NCBI GenBank assembly: GCA_965120375.1
Contig: CBCPMW010000013.1
Location: forward strand, 107,425-171,424
Source of the DNA: CASPLG01 sp965120375
GTDB lineage: Bacteria; Bacillota; Clostridia; Oscillospirales; Acutalibacteraceae
Direction: 5' to 3'
DNA length: 64,000 nucleotides
Part shown: positions 54,105-62,128 of the stretch, piece by piece
Layout of the letters: every line of letters starts with the position of its first letter
Position numbering within the stretch: the stretch's first letter is position 1
The notes under the pieces: model-generated
What the model saw: the letters and a program-made list of their open reading frames with translations, nothing else
The model's database searches: none
Told to the model about the DNA's origin: nothing
Position numbers and translations under genes: made by a program

Positions 54105-54998
54105 TTAACTACCTGAACCTAAATGTTTTTTCATAACTTCTATAAGATTTTTTTCAATATCCCCAGAAACTGAGGTTAGCGGCATTCTACATTTTCCGCA
54201 AGAAAACCCCAGTAAATTCACTGCTTCCTTAACTACAATCGGGTTTACATCAGAAAAAAGAACATTTATTAAATCGAGAAACTTAATCTGAATCTTTCTA
54301 CTAGACTCAGTGTCTCCGTCTAAATATTTAACAACCATATCGTGAGTCTCTTTAGGACAAATATTTGCAAAAGCTGATATTACCCCTATTCCACCCAAAG
54401 ATAAAACTGGAACGATTTGGTCGTCGTTTCCTGAATATATAGAAAGATTTTCGCCACATAAAGAAACTATTTTTGCAACATTTGATATATCTCCGCTGGC
54501 TTCTTTAGCTGCAACTATATTTGGGATTTTTGAAAGCTCAAAATAAGTTTCAGGTTTTATACTGCATCCGGTTCTTGACGGAACATTGTAAAGTATAATC
54601 GGAATATCTACACTTTCTGCTATAAGTTTATAGTAATAAAATAAGCCTTTTTGCGATGTCTTGTTATAGTAAGGTGTAACAACCAAAAGAGCATCTGCAC
54701 CTAATTTTTGTGCTTCCTGTGATCTTTTTATGGCGACTTCTGTGTTGTTACTTCCAGTTCCTGCTATAACTGGTATACGACCACTTACTTTCTCTACGGT
54801 ATATTTTATAATTTCCTTGTGTTCTTTTTCCGAAAGAGTTGCAGATTCACCAGTCGTCCCACAAACAACAATAGCATCAGTACTATTTTTTATATGAAAT
54901 TCTATTAATTCCCCTAAAGAATTGTAACTTATATTACAGTTTTCATCCATAGGAGTAATAAGCGCAACTGCCGACCCTTTAAATACTATATCTTTCAT
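54105..54998 (-). CDS. dapA: 4-hydroxy-tetrahydrodipicolinate synthase
   Basis: Schiff-base aldolase of 297 aa condensing pyruvate and aspartate semialdehyde. Catalytic Lys165 in VAAKEASGD, Tyr137 in YNVPSRTG, and GTTGES near residues 47-52 are present. ATG with GGAGGG upstream. 35 bases after asd. No lysine riboswitch is visible in the leader of the run. Confidence 0.96.
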   Translation of the reverse strand: MKDIVFKGSAVALITPMDENCNISYNSLGELIEFHIKNSTDAIVVCGTTGESATLSEKEHKEIIKYTVEKVSGRIPVIAGTGSNNTEVAIKRSQEAQKLGADALLVVTPYYNKTSQKGLFYYYKLIAESVDIPIILYNVPSRTGCSIKPETYFELSKIPNIVAAKEASGDISNVAKIVSLCGENLSIYSGNDDQIVPVLSLGGIGVISAFANICPKETHDMVVKYLDGDTESSRKIQIKFLDLINVLFSDVNPIVVKEAVNLLGFSCGKCRMPLTSVSGDIEKNLIEVMKKHLGSGS

Positions 54999-55033
54999 AA
55001 AAACCCTCCAGATTTAAATTTTTATAAAAACAT

Positions 55034-56110
55034 TTATATGTAACCTTTATGGCAAAGAAGCTCCGCCATAAGTATCGCTCCACCAGCAGCCCCTCTTATA
55101 GTATTGTGCGACATGGATATAAATTTTATATCATAGTGTTTATCTTCTCTAAGACGACCTACAGATATACTCATCCCTCCCCCTGCCATAAGATCTTTTT
55201 TAATTTGAGGGCGATCTTGCTCACTTTTGTAGTATAAAAATTTTTCAGGTGAACTAGGCAAATTCATACCTTTAGTTTTTTCATTATAATTTTCTAATTT
55301 TTTTACTATTTCTTCAGGAGAAACTTTTTTTTCAAATGAAACAAACACAGCTGCCATATGACCATTATTTACAGGAACCCTCACACATTGTGTTGTTATA
55401 GAAGGGGATTTTGCAAGTTCTATCCCTCCATTTTTAAGTTTCCCCCAAATTTTAAGTGGCTCACTTTCTGATTTTTCTTCTTCACCTGAAACAAACGGAA
55501 TGATATTGTCATTCATTTCTTTCCATGATAACAAAGTTTTACCTGCACCGGAAACAGCCTGATATGTACAAACTAAAATTTCTTTTATCTCAAGGTCAAA
55601 AAAAGAAGATATCGGCGGAACATAGCACTGCAGCGAACAGTTAGATTTGACAGCTATGAAACCACGCCTTGTCCCTAACCTTTTTCTTTGAAAATTGATA
55701 ACATCTGCGTGCTCTGGATTTATTTCTGGAATTATCATCGGAACATCAAAAGTTCCTCTGTGAGCACTATTATTTGAAATTACTGGACACTCTAACTTCG
55801 CATACATTAATTCTAAATCTATAATCTCTTTCTTTTTCATATCAACCGCACAGAAAACAAAATCAACTTCTGACGCAATTTTCTTAGCATCTTCAGTGGC
55901 ATCAAACAGAACCATATTCTTCACTTTATCGGGAATTTCTGTTTCTATTCTCCATCTATTTTCCACCGCCTCAATATAAGTTTTTCCTTTCGATCTAGAG
56001 CTTGCAGCTAAAATTTTTATGTTAAACCAGGGATGTAAGTCAAGAAGAGACACAAACCTCTGCCCTACCATACCTGTAGCCCCAAGTATGCCTACATTGT
56101 ACTTTTTCAT
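55034..56110 (-). CDS. asd: Aspartate-semialdehyde dehydrogenase
   Basis: NADPH-dependent enzyme of 358 aa converting aspartyl phosphate to semialdehyde. NADP loop GILGATGMVGQRF, catalytic Cys in KSNCSLQCYVP (about 157), His in RVPVNNGHMAAV. The length and SNCSLQ motif place it with the archaeal/fungal-like ASADH group often seen in Clostridia. ATG at 56110 has GAGGGG upstream; the frame runs 22 codons further without a ribosome site. First gene of the asd-to-pduL run. Confidence 0.95.
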   Translation of the reverse strand: MKKYNVGILGATGMVGQRFVSLLDLHPWFNIKILAASSRSKGKTYIEAVENRWRIETEIPDKVKNMVLFDATEDAKKIASEVDFVFCAVDMKKKEIIDLELMYAKLECPVISNNSAHRGTFDVPMIIPEINPEHADVINFQRKRLGTRRGFIAVKSNCSLQCYVPPISSFFDLEIKEILVCTYQAVSGAGKTLLSWKEMNDNIIPFVSGEEEKSESEPLKIWGKLKNGGIELAKSPSITTQCVRVPVNNGHMAAVFVSFEKKVSPEEIVKKLENYNEKTKGMNLPSSPEKFLYYKSEQDRPQIKKDLMAGGGMSISVGRLREDKHYDIKFISMSHNTIRGAAGGAILMAELLCHKGYI

Positions 56111-56170
56111 AAAATTATCCCCTCTAAATATAAAAATTAAATTACATCTTATATATTTTTTAAACTTTAG

Positions 56171-56199
56171 TTGCAATAAACAAAATTTGCGAGTATAAT
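56171..56199 (+). promoter_or_regulatory. Possible promoter for queA-tgt
   Basis: TTGCAA (56171-56176), 17-base spacer, perfect TATAAT (56194-56199). It would give a 190-base leader to queA; a second weaker pair, TTGTCT (56277-56282) and TATGCT (56300-56305), is closer. No preQ1 riboswitch pattern is evident. Confidence 0.4.
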
Positions 56200-56239
56200 G
56201 GAACCGGAAAATTCAGTTTACTTGATCACCTTGAAACTT

Positions 56240-56269
56240 ATGATATCATTATATTACAGCATATGTCAA
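56240..56269 (-). promoter_or_regulatory. Promoter of the asd-dapAB-nusB-...-pduL run
   Basis: Minus strand TTGACA (56264-56269), 18-base spacer, TATCAT (56240-56245). The leader to the asd ATG is about 120 bases. Confidence 0.55.
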
Positions 56270-56394
56270 TTTGTTTTTGTCTTTAATTGCACTAGGCTTT
56301 ATGCTCTAATTTTATAATTTTTTATTTTCCAAACTTTTTAATTTTATTTTTAAAAAATATAAATTTTACTTACGATTTTATGGAGGAACTTACT

Positions 56395-57453
56395 TTGCAG
56401 TCTAGCACAAACTCTAAAAAAGATCTTACAAAAAAAGAAGCTTTTAATTATTTTTTGCCTGAAAATTTGATTGCTCAAACTCCTGTTTATCCTAGAGACT
56501 CTTCTCGACTTTTAGTTCTTAATAGAAAAGCTGGTAATTTAATTCACAAAAATTTTTCTGATATAGCAGGTTATTTAAATTCGGGAGACCTTTTAGTTTT
56601 AAATAACTCTAAAGTACTTCCCGCTAGAATATACGGAAAAAATATTGAATCTGGAAAATCTATTGAATTTTTACTTTTATCTGAAGTAAGTAAAAACACT
56701 TGGAAAACTTTGTGTAAACCCGGTAAAAAAGTTATTATTGGATCAAAATTTCAATTTTCAGATGGTCTTTTAGAATGTATAGTTAAAGATATTACTGAAA
56801 CTGGAGAAAGAATCGTTGTTTTTGATGACACTTCAAACTTCTATGAAAAGCTAGAAAAGATAGGCCAAATGCCCCTTCCTCCCTACATAAAGGAAAAACT
56901 TTCGGATCCTGAAAGATACCAAACAGTTTACGCTTCAAATTTAGGATCATCCGCTGCCCCGACCGCGGGGCTTCATTTTACAAGTCAGCTCATAGATAAA
57001 CTTAAAAATAAAGGTGTAAACATAGAATTTATAACTCTTCATGTAGGTCTTGGGACTTTTAGACCGGTAAAAGAAGAAGATATTCTTAATCACAAAATGC
57101 ACTCTGAATATTTTTGTATTTCAGAAAAGACGGCAAATATAGTTAATGAAACTAAAAAAAATGGGAAAAGGGTCGTTTGTGTTGGAACCACAACTTGTAG
57201 AGCTTTGGAGTCTGTGGCATCTTCAGATGGAAAAATTTCGAGATTTAGTGGACAAACAGATATATTTATATACCCTGGATATGAATTCAAAGTAGTTGAT
57301 TCTATTATTACCAATTTTCATCTTCCCGAAAGCACATTAATTATGCTGGTTTCTGCTTTTGCAGGTTATGAAAATACTATGAAAGCTTATGAAAATGCTG
57401 TAGAAAATAAATATAGATTTTTTAGTTTTGGTGATTCTATGCTGATAATTTAA
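56395..57453 (+). CDS. queA: S-adenosylmethionine:tRNA ribosyltransferase-isomerase
   Basis: Enzyme of 352 aa that adds an epoxycyclopentane ring to preQ1 in tRNA, the penultimate step of queuosine synthesis. Typical segments: FNYFLPENLIAQTPVYPRDSSRLLVL, GDLLVLNNSKVLPAR, TAGLHFTSQLID, THVGLGTFRPV-like HVGLGTFRPV, and the DSIITNFHLPESTLIMLVSAFAG end. TTG at 56395 is chosen because GGAGG (56382-56386) precedes it; the ATG at 56380 overlaps that site. Operon with tgt. No queCDEF genes nearby. Confidence 0.94.
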   Translation: MQSSTNSKKDLTKKEAFNYFLPENLIAQTPVYPRDSSRLLVLNRKAGNLIHKNFSDIAGYLNSGDLLVLNNSKVLPARIYGKNIESGKSIEFLLLSEVSKNTWKTLCKPGKKVIIGSKFQFSDGLLECIVKDITETGERIVVFDDTSNFYEKLEKIGQMPLPPYIKEKLSDPERYQTVYASNLGSSAAPTAGLHFTSQLIDKLKNKGVNIEFITLHVGLGTFRPVKEEDILNHKMHSEYFCISEKTANIVNETKKNGKRVVCVGTTTCRALESVASSDGKISRFSGQTDIFIYPGYEFKVVDSIITNFHLPESTLIMLVSAFAGYENTMKAYENAVENKYRFFSFGDSMLII

Positions 57454-57471
57454 TTTTGGAGGTAGAAAAAC

Positions 57472-58590
57472 TTGTATATACTTGATAAAAAAGAAGGAAA
57501 TGCACGTCGAGGACGTTTTATTACTCCTCACGGAACCATTGAGCTTCCTGGATTTATGAATGTTGCAACTTGCGGTGCGATAAAAGGTGGTCTTTCAGCC
57601 TTAGACTTAAAAAATCTTAAATGTCAGGTTGAACTTTGTAACACATATCATCTTCACCTTCGTCCTGGAGACGAAATAATAAAAAAACTCGGAGGAATTC
57701 GAAGATTTACTTCCTGGGAAGGACCAGTTCTTACTGACAGTGGTGGATTTCAAGTTTTTTCTTTAGCAAAATTAAGAAATATATCAGAAGAAGGTGTCTG
57801 TTTTTCCTCGCATATAGACGGTCACAAAGTTTTTATGAGCCCGGAAGAAAGCATGAAAATACAAGCAAATCTTGGATCTACTATTGCGATGGCTTTTGAT
57901 GAATGTATAAAAAATCCTGCAGAATACACTTATACAAAAGAATCTTGCGCTAGAACTACTCGTTGGCTTTGTAGGTGTAAATCTGAAATTGATAAATTAA
58001 AGTCTAATCCTGATACAGTTAATCCAAAACAGATGCTTTTCGGAATAAATCAAGGAAGTACTTTTAGAGATATAAGAATTGAACATATGAAAGAAATATC
58101 TGAGTTAGATCTGGATGGTTATGCAATAGGCGGACTTGCTGTAGGAGAAACTGCAGAGCAAATGTACGAAACAATCGAAACTGTAGAGCCGTTTATGCCA
58201 GGTGATAAACCTAGGTATTTAATGGGAGTTGGGACTCCTTCTAATATAATTGAATCGGTTGCACGAGGTGTTGATCTTTTCGATTGTGTTATGCCAAGTA
58301 GAAATGCACGACACGGGCACATTTTTACCTGGAAAGGCAAAATAAATATAATAAATGCAAAATATTCACTTGATTCTTCTCCTCTTGATGAAGAATGTAA
58401 TTGTTATACTTGTCAAAATCATTCACGTGCATATATAAGGCATCTTCTTAAAAGCGGAGAACTTCTCGGATTACGTTTATGTGTTTTCCATAATCTTTAT
58501 TTTTATAACACGCTAATGGAAAAGATCAGAGAATCTTTGGACCTCGGATCTTTTAAAGATTTTTATAATAAATACAGCAGCTTGCTTTAA
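57472..58590 (+). CDS. tgt: tRNA-guanine transglycosylase
   Basis: Enzyme of 372 aa that swaps guanine-34 of GUN-anticodon tRNAs for preQ1. Catalytic Asp in LTDSGGFQVFS, nucleophile Asp region GVDLFDCVMPSRNARHG, and the zinc set CNCYTC with the later His in VFHNLYFY. Normal length. TTG start with GGAGG nine bases upstream. Overlaps functionally with queA, 18 bases upstream. Confidence 0.95.
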   Translation: MYILDKKEGNARRGRFITPHGTIELPGFMNVATCGAIKGGLSALDLKNLKCQVELCNTYHLHLRPGDEIIKKLGGIRRFTSWEGPVLTDSGGFQVFSLAKLRNISEEGVCFSSHIDGHKVFMSPEESMKIQANLGSTIAMAFDECIKNPAEYTYTKESCARTTRWLCRCKSEIDKLKSNPDTVNPKQMLFGINQGSTFRDIRIEHMKEISELDLDGYAIGGLAVGETAEQMYETIETVEPFMPGDKPRYLMGVGTPSNIIESVARGVDLFDCVMPSRNARHGHIFTWKGKINIINAKYSLDSSPLDEECNCYTCQNHSRAYIRHLLKSGELLGLRLCVFHNLYFYNTLMEKIRESLDLGSFKDFYNKYSSLL

Positions 58591-58596
58591 AACTTT

Positions 58597-59508
58597 TTAC
58601 CTTTGAATCTCAGAGAGAAATCTGATTGCCATACTTCCGGCTACAGCTCCATCTGCCACTGCTGTGACTATTTGTCTGATCGGTTTTAGTCGACAGTCAC
58701 CGGCAACAAAAACCCCTGGAACATTTGTTACGCAAGACTCGTCAGATATAAAATACATATTCTCATTCATTTCTATTTGATTCTTATAAATTTTGTTATC
58801 GGGCTCATAACCGATCGCAATAAAAATCCCATCAATATGTATTTCCCTGCAATTACCACCTTTATCCTCTATTACCACAGATTCTACTATTTTATCACCT
58901 TTTATTTCTCTTATCCTACTCTGCATAAATTTATTTATATTACTCCTTCTGTCTAATGAGTCAGAAAGATATCTCTCGGCTCTTAAATAATTTTTTCTAA
59001 CTACAAGGGTAACTTCTTTGCATATATTCGACAGATATAAAGCGTCCTCAACTGCAGTGTTCCCTCCACCCACAACAAAAACCTTTTTTCCTTTGAAGAA
59101 GGCCCCGTCGCACGTTGCACAATACGAAACACCTCTTGAAGCAAACTCTTTTTCTCCCCTACATCCTAAAACTCTTCTCTTTAGGCCATTTGCTATAACA
59201 ACAGTTTTCGCATTAAATTCCCGCACAGACGTTTTTACAATTTTAACATCCCCTAAAAGATTTACACTTTCTGCTTTCTGAAATACAAACTCCCCACCCA
59301 TGTCAATAACTTGCTTATACATCACCGAAGAAAGCTCCGGACCAGTTATACTTCTAAATCCTGGATAGTTTTCTATCGAACTTGTTATTGACATCTGTCC
59401 ACCATAAATATTTCCCTCAACCAAACTAACTGTAGCTCCGGCTCTCAACGCATAGATAGCTGCAGTCAACCCAGCTGGTCCCGCTCCTATTATAATAAGA
59501 TCTTTCAT
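58597..59508 (-). CDS. trxB: Thioredoxin reductase
   Basis: FAD/NADPH disulfide reductase of 303 aa. FAD loop GAGPAGLTAAIYALRAG at the N-terminus, redox pair CATC (about residues 131-134), NADPH loop GGGNTAVEDALYL, and the C-terminal VFVAGDCR. It reduces the thioredoxin encoded directly upstream (38-base gap). ATG start. Converges on tgt with only six bases between. Confidence 0.95.
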   Translation of the reverse strand: MKDLIIIGAGPAGLTAAIYALRAGATVSLVEGNIYGGQMSITSSIENYPGFRSITGPELSSVMYKQVIDMGGEFVFQKAESVNLLGDVKIVKTSVREFNAKTVVIANGLKRRVLGCRGEKEFASRGVSYCATCDGAFFKGKKVFVVGGGNTAVEDALYLSNICKEVTLVVRKNYLRAERYLSDSLDRRSNINKFMQSRIREIKGDKIVESVVIEDKGGNCREIHIDGIFIAIGYEPDNKIYKNQIEMNENMYFISDESCVTNVPGVFVAGDCRLKPIRQIVTAVADGAVAGSMAIRFLSEIQR

Positions 59509-59546
59509 CAGTATCCTCTACTCTAACTACCTATTTTTTATTAATT

Positions 59547-59873
59547 CTAAATACTGCCCAAAATTTGCTCTTTTAACTGCTCTTTCGGAACAAAACCAGT
59601 AATCCTTTTTATTTCTTTTCCGTCTTTAAACAAAATCATTGTCGGAACAGACATAACCCCAAAATCCTGAGCAATATCTCCTGAATCATCTATGTCAACT
59701 TTACCGATCTGCAAACCAAGCTCCTCAAGTTCACTGTCGCCAACCAACTCATCTAAAACTGGAGAAAGCATTTGACACGGTCCACACCAAGTTGCAAAAA
59801 AATCCACAAGGACCAAAGATCCATATTTCGATACCTCATTTTCAAAATTTTCCGAATTAAACTTCTTGATCAT
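59547..59873 (-). CDS. trxA: Thioredoxin
   Basis: Protein of 108 aa with the active site WCGPC (about 28-32), the cis-Pro in SVPTMILF and the usual thioredoxin fold. ATG at 59873 is chosen: GGAGG lies upstream and the N-terminus matches the family, whereas the frame extends 17 codons further upstream into the promoter. First gene of trxA-trxB. Confidence 0.94.
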   Translation of the reverse strand: MIKKFNSENFENEVSKYGSLVLVDFFATWCGPCQMLSPVLDELVGDSELEELGLQIGKVDIDDSGDIAQDFGVMSVPTMILFKDGKEIKRITGFVPKEQLKEQILGSI

Positions 59874-59907
59874 AAAAAAACATTCCTCCAAAAATTCTCT
59901 GTATACA

Positions 59908-59935
59908 ATTATATCGGCAAGCAAAAAAATATCAA
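59908..59935 (-). promoter_or_regulatory. Promoter of trxA-trxB
   Basis: Minus strand TTGATA (59930-59935), 16-base spacer, perfect TATAAT (59908-59913), 35 bases before the trxA ATG. Confidence 0.65.
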
Positions 59936-59962
59936 CTCAGTTAGGTGCAAATTCTCACAAAT

Positions 59963-61246
59963 TTAAACTATTTCTCCAATACAGCACCCATTTATGTAAC
60001 TTTTTATTCTTGTACTAACTATTTTTCCCGAAATATTTTTTATGGATTTTGTTTTGACCAAAACATAATTTTGTGTATACCCCTCATAAATCCCATTTTC
60101 TTTAGCATTTTCATACAAAACCTGAAAAACACTTCCTACAAAACTGGATAAAATTTTATCTGTCTGCCTATTCGCCTCCTGTATCGCCAATTTTACTCTT
60201 TCAGATTTCACATCTTTTGAAATCTGATTTTTCATTTTTGCTGCCAAAGTCCCTTCTCTTGCAGAGTACGGAAAAACATGCACTTTCAAAAAATTTATCA
60301 TCTTCAACATTTTTATGGAACTTTCAAAATCTTGATCAGTTTCCCCAGGAAATCCCACGATTAAATCTGTTGTGATAGTAGAATTTCTAAACAATTTTCT
60401 TATTCTTTCAACCAAACTTATATATTCTTCCCTGGTATAAAGCCTCCTCATATCCTTGAGCACTTTATTCGAACCACTCTGCAGTGAAAGATGGAACTGA
60501 GGGCAAAACTTCAAATTTTTAGATAAATTTGATAAAAACTCATCCGTCACCAAATCAGGTTCAAGCGACCCCAACCGAATCCTCTCAAGCCCAGAAATCA
60601 GCGCAAGCTCACCAACCAAATCATCTAACTTTTCACCTGAATCAAGCCCATATGACGACAAATTTATCCCGACAAGAGTCACCTCTTTATAGCCATTCGC
60701 AGCTAACCTCTCGACCTCAGAAACAATCCCACCCACACTTCTAGAACGGACTCTCCCTCTAGCATACGGTATTATACAATAACTACAAAATCTGTCGCAT
60801 CCATCCTGAATTTTTATAAACGCTCTCGTTCTATCCGAAAATTTTGATATAGAAACCTCAGGGAAGCAAGCCTGACTTGGTGCTACACTAATTACCCTAG
60901 TCTTGCTCTTAAAATAATCAGAAATCAAGGAAACCACCTTATTTTTATTCGAGTTCCCTAAGAATATATCAACATCCTCAAAATCCTTCTCTATCCCGGG
61001 GAAAGCCTGAGAAAGACATCCCATCATTACAATAACAGCACGACGATTCACCTTTTTAACACTATTCAGCGACTTTTTTAACTTTCTGCTACTCTCCGCT
61101 GTTACTGCACAAGAATTAAAAATTACAATATCAGCTTCCTTGCTACTTTTCGCCCTGGTATATCCTGACTCTGTAAGCAAATTTAAAACACTTTCAGAAT
61201 CATATTGGTTAACTTTACACCCAAACGTGACGACAGAAACCTTCAT
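59963..61246 (-). CDS. mtaB: tRNA t6A37 methylthiotransferase
   Basis: Radical-SAM methylthiotransferase of 427 aa converting t6A to ms2t6A at position 37 of tRNA. N-terminal UPF0004 domain with FGCKVNQYDSE (the CKVNQ form marks MtaB rather than MiaB), radical-SAM CDRFCSYCIIPYARG (about 150-164), and a C-terminal TRAM domain. ATG at 61246 has AGGAG six bases upstream. The frame runs on through the tRNA-Val gene upstream, which is coincidence. The tRNA-Val 3' end is only 23 bases upstream with no terminator, so both may share a transcript. Confidence 0.93.
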   Translation of the reverse strand: MKVSVVTFGCKVNQYDSESVLNLLTESGYTRAKSSKEADIVIFNSCAVTAESSRKLKKSLNSVKKVNRRAVIVMMGCLSQAFPGIEKDFEDVDIFLGNSNKNKVVSLISDYFKSKTRVISVAPSQACFPEVSISKFSDRTRAFIKIQDGCDRFCSYCIIPYARGRVRSRSVGGIVSEVERLAANGYKEVTLVGINLSSYGLDSGEKLDDLVGELALISGLERIRLGSLEPDLVTDEFLSNLSKNLKFCPQFHLSLQSGSNKVLKDMRRLYTREEYISLVERIRKLFRNSTITTDLIVGFPGETDQDFESSIKMLKMINFLKVHVFPYSAREGTLAAKMKNQISKDVKSERVKLAIQEANRQTDKILSSFVGSVFQVLYENAKENGIYEGYTQNYVLVKTKSIKNISGKIVSTRIKSYINGCCIGEIV

Positions 61247-61269
61247 ACAAATCTCCTGTCTAAGGAAAT

Positions 61270-61345
61270 TGGTGGACGTTAACGGACTTGAACCGCTGAC
61301 CCTTCGCACGTCAAGCGAATGCTCTACCAGCTGAGCTAAACGTCC
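61270..61345 (-). tRNA. tRNA-Val (GAC)
   Basis: 76 nt on the minus strand. Acceptor GGACGTT pairs with AACGTCC; D arm TAGCTCAGCTGGTAGAGC; anticodon loop TTGACGT gives GAC; T arm GGTTCAAGTCC; the CCA end is encoded. It lies just upstream of mtaB on the same strand. Confidence 0.96.
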
Positions 61346-61362
61346 ACTTCTAACATTAGAAT

Positions 61363-61391
61363 AGGCTATCATAATTTTTCGAGATTGTCAA
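61363..61391 (-). promoter_or_regulatory. Promoter of tRNA-Val (and possibly mtaB)
   Basis: Minus strand perfect TTGACA (61386-61391), 17-base spacer, weak TAGCCT (61363-61368), about 18 bases before the tRNA. A strong -35 with a poor -10 is common for stable-RNA genes. Confidence 0.5.
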
Positions 61392-61552
61392 CATAAAATG
61401 AAATTAAACAATATTTCTTGTCTTTATACATTAAATGCTTGTTTTGCTTGAGATTTTTAACCTAAATTATACTATTATTAGTTATTATGTTTATATGCAA
61501 ACTTTAATTTTTTAAAAAAATGATCAAAATATAAAAATATTAACTTATCCTA

Positions 61553-61581
61553 TTGTTTTTTAGTTCTTTTTAATTTACAAT
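61553..61581 (+). promoter_or_regulatory. Promoter of tRNA-Leu
   Basis: TTGTTT (61553-61558), 17-base spacer, TACAAT (61576-61581), 23 bases before the tRNA. Confidence 0.5.
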
Positions 61582-61604
61582 GACTCTGAGAGAGTTTTGT
61601 TTTT

Positions 61605-61692
61605 GCTGCTGTGGCGAAATTGGCAGACGCAATGGGTTTAGGTCCCATCGGTGCTTTGCACCTTGCCGGTTCAAGTCCGGCCAGCAGTACCA
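61605..61692 (+). tRNA. tRNA-Leu (TAG)
   Basis: 88 nt with a long variable arm. Acceptor GCTGCTG pairs with CAGCAGT (G1-U72 wobble), anticodon loop TTTAGGT gives TAG, T arm GGTTCAAGTCC, encoded CCA. A hairpin terminator follows. Confidence 0.95.
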
Positions 61693-61701
61693 TGATTTTG
61701 T

Positions 61702-61731
61702 TCACCAGCTCAATTTTCGCTGGTGATTTTT
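61702..61731 (+). terminator. Terminator of tRNA-Leu
   Basis: TCACCAGC (61702-61709) pairs with GCTGGTGA (61719-61726), then five T. Confidence 0.8.
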
Positions 61732-61850
61732 GTTTGTATTACACAAAATTTTTACAAACCCAAAAACTAACCAAAAAACAAGGGCAGATCGCCCAAATTC
61801 TTCAGCCTTGATCACATAAAAAATTTTTTGAATATTATACTAACGTAGCC

Positions 61851-61873
61851 AAAAACAAGTTTGAAACAAAACT
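61851..61873 (-). terminator. Weak terminator after tRNA-Tyr
   Basis: On the minus strand AGTTT and AAACT form a five-base stem followed by TG and a T5 run. Short stem; low confidence. Confidence 0.35.
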
Positions 61874-61878
61874 CAAAA

Positions 61879-61963
61879 TGGTGGGAGATGGTGGATTCGA
61901 ACCACCGAAGCTAAAAGCAACAGATTTACAGTCTGCCCCCTTTGACCGCTCGGGAAATCTCCC
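61879..61963 (-). tRNA. tRNA-Tyr (GTA)
   Basis: 85 nt with a long variable arm. Acceptor GGGAGAT pairs with ATCTCCC; anticodon loop CTGTAAA gives GTA; T arm GGTTCGAATCC; encoded CCA. A GUN anticodon, so a substrate of the nearby queA-tgt queuosine enzymes. Seven bases downstream of tRNA-Thr. Confidence 0.96.
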
Positions 61964-61970
61964 TTAAACA

Positions 61971-62046
61971 TGGAGCTGGTGGACGGACTTGAACCCCCGA
62001 CCTATTGATTACAAATCAATTGCTCTACCAGCTGAGCTACACCAGC
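61971..62046 (-). tRNA. tRNA-Thr (TGT)
   Basis: 76 nt. Acceptor GCTGGTG pairs with CACCAGC; D arm TAGCTCAGCTGGTAGAGC; anticodon loop TTTGTAA gives TGT; encoded CCA. First of a Thr-Tyr pair transcribed leftward. Confidence 0.96.
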
Positions 62047-62068
62047 TAACACACTCTGCTACCAGTAG

Positions 62069-62097
62069 ATGATAACATTAAAAATTTTCCTTGTCAA
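62069..62097 (-). promoter_or_regulatory. Promoter of tRNA-Thr-tRNA-Tyr
   Basis: Minus strand TTGACA (62092-62097), 17-base spacer, TATCAT (62069-62074), 23 bases before tRNA-Thr. Confidence 0.7.
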
Positions 62098-62128
62098 CAA
62101 AAACTTTAAAAAAAATGGAGTGATGATT

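Noticed and set aside
56111..56239. Lysine riboswitch in the leader of asd
   Set aside because: The leader is about 120 bases, shorter than the lysine riboswitch, and I could not find its conserved core or a terminator hairpin.
61247..61372. N-terminal extension of mtaB through the tRNA-Val gene
   Set aside because: The extension encodes the tRNA sequence; the ATG at 61246 has an AGGAG site and matches the family start.
61611..61811. 66-codon frame spanning tRNA-Leu and its terminator
   Set aside because: It is a by-product of the tRNA sequence.
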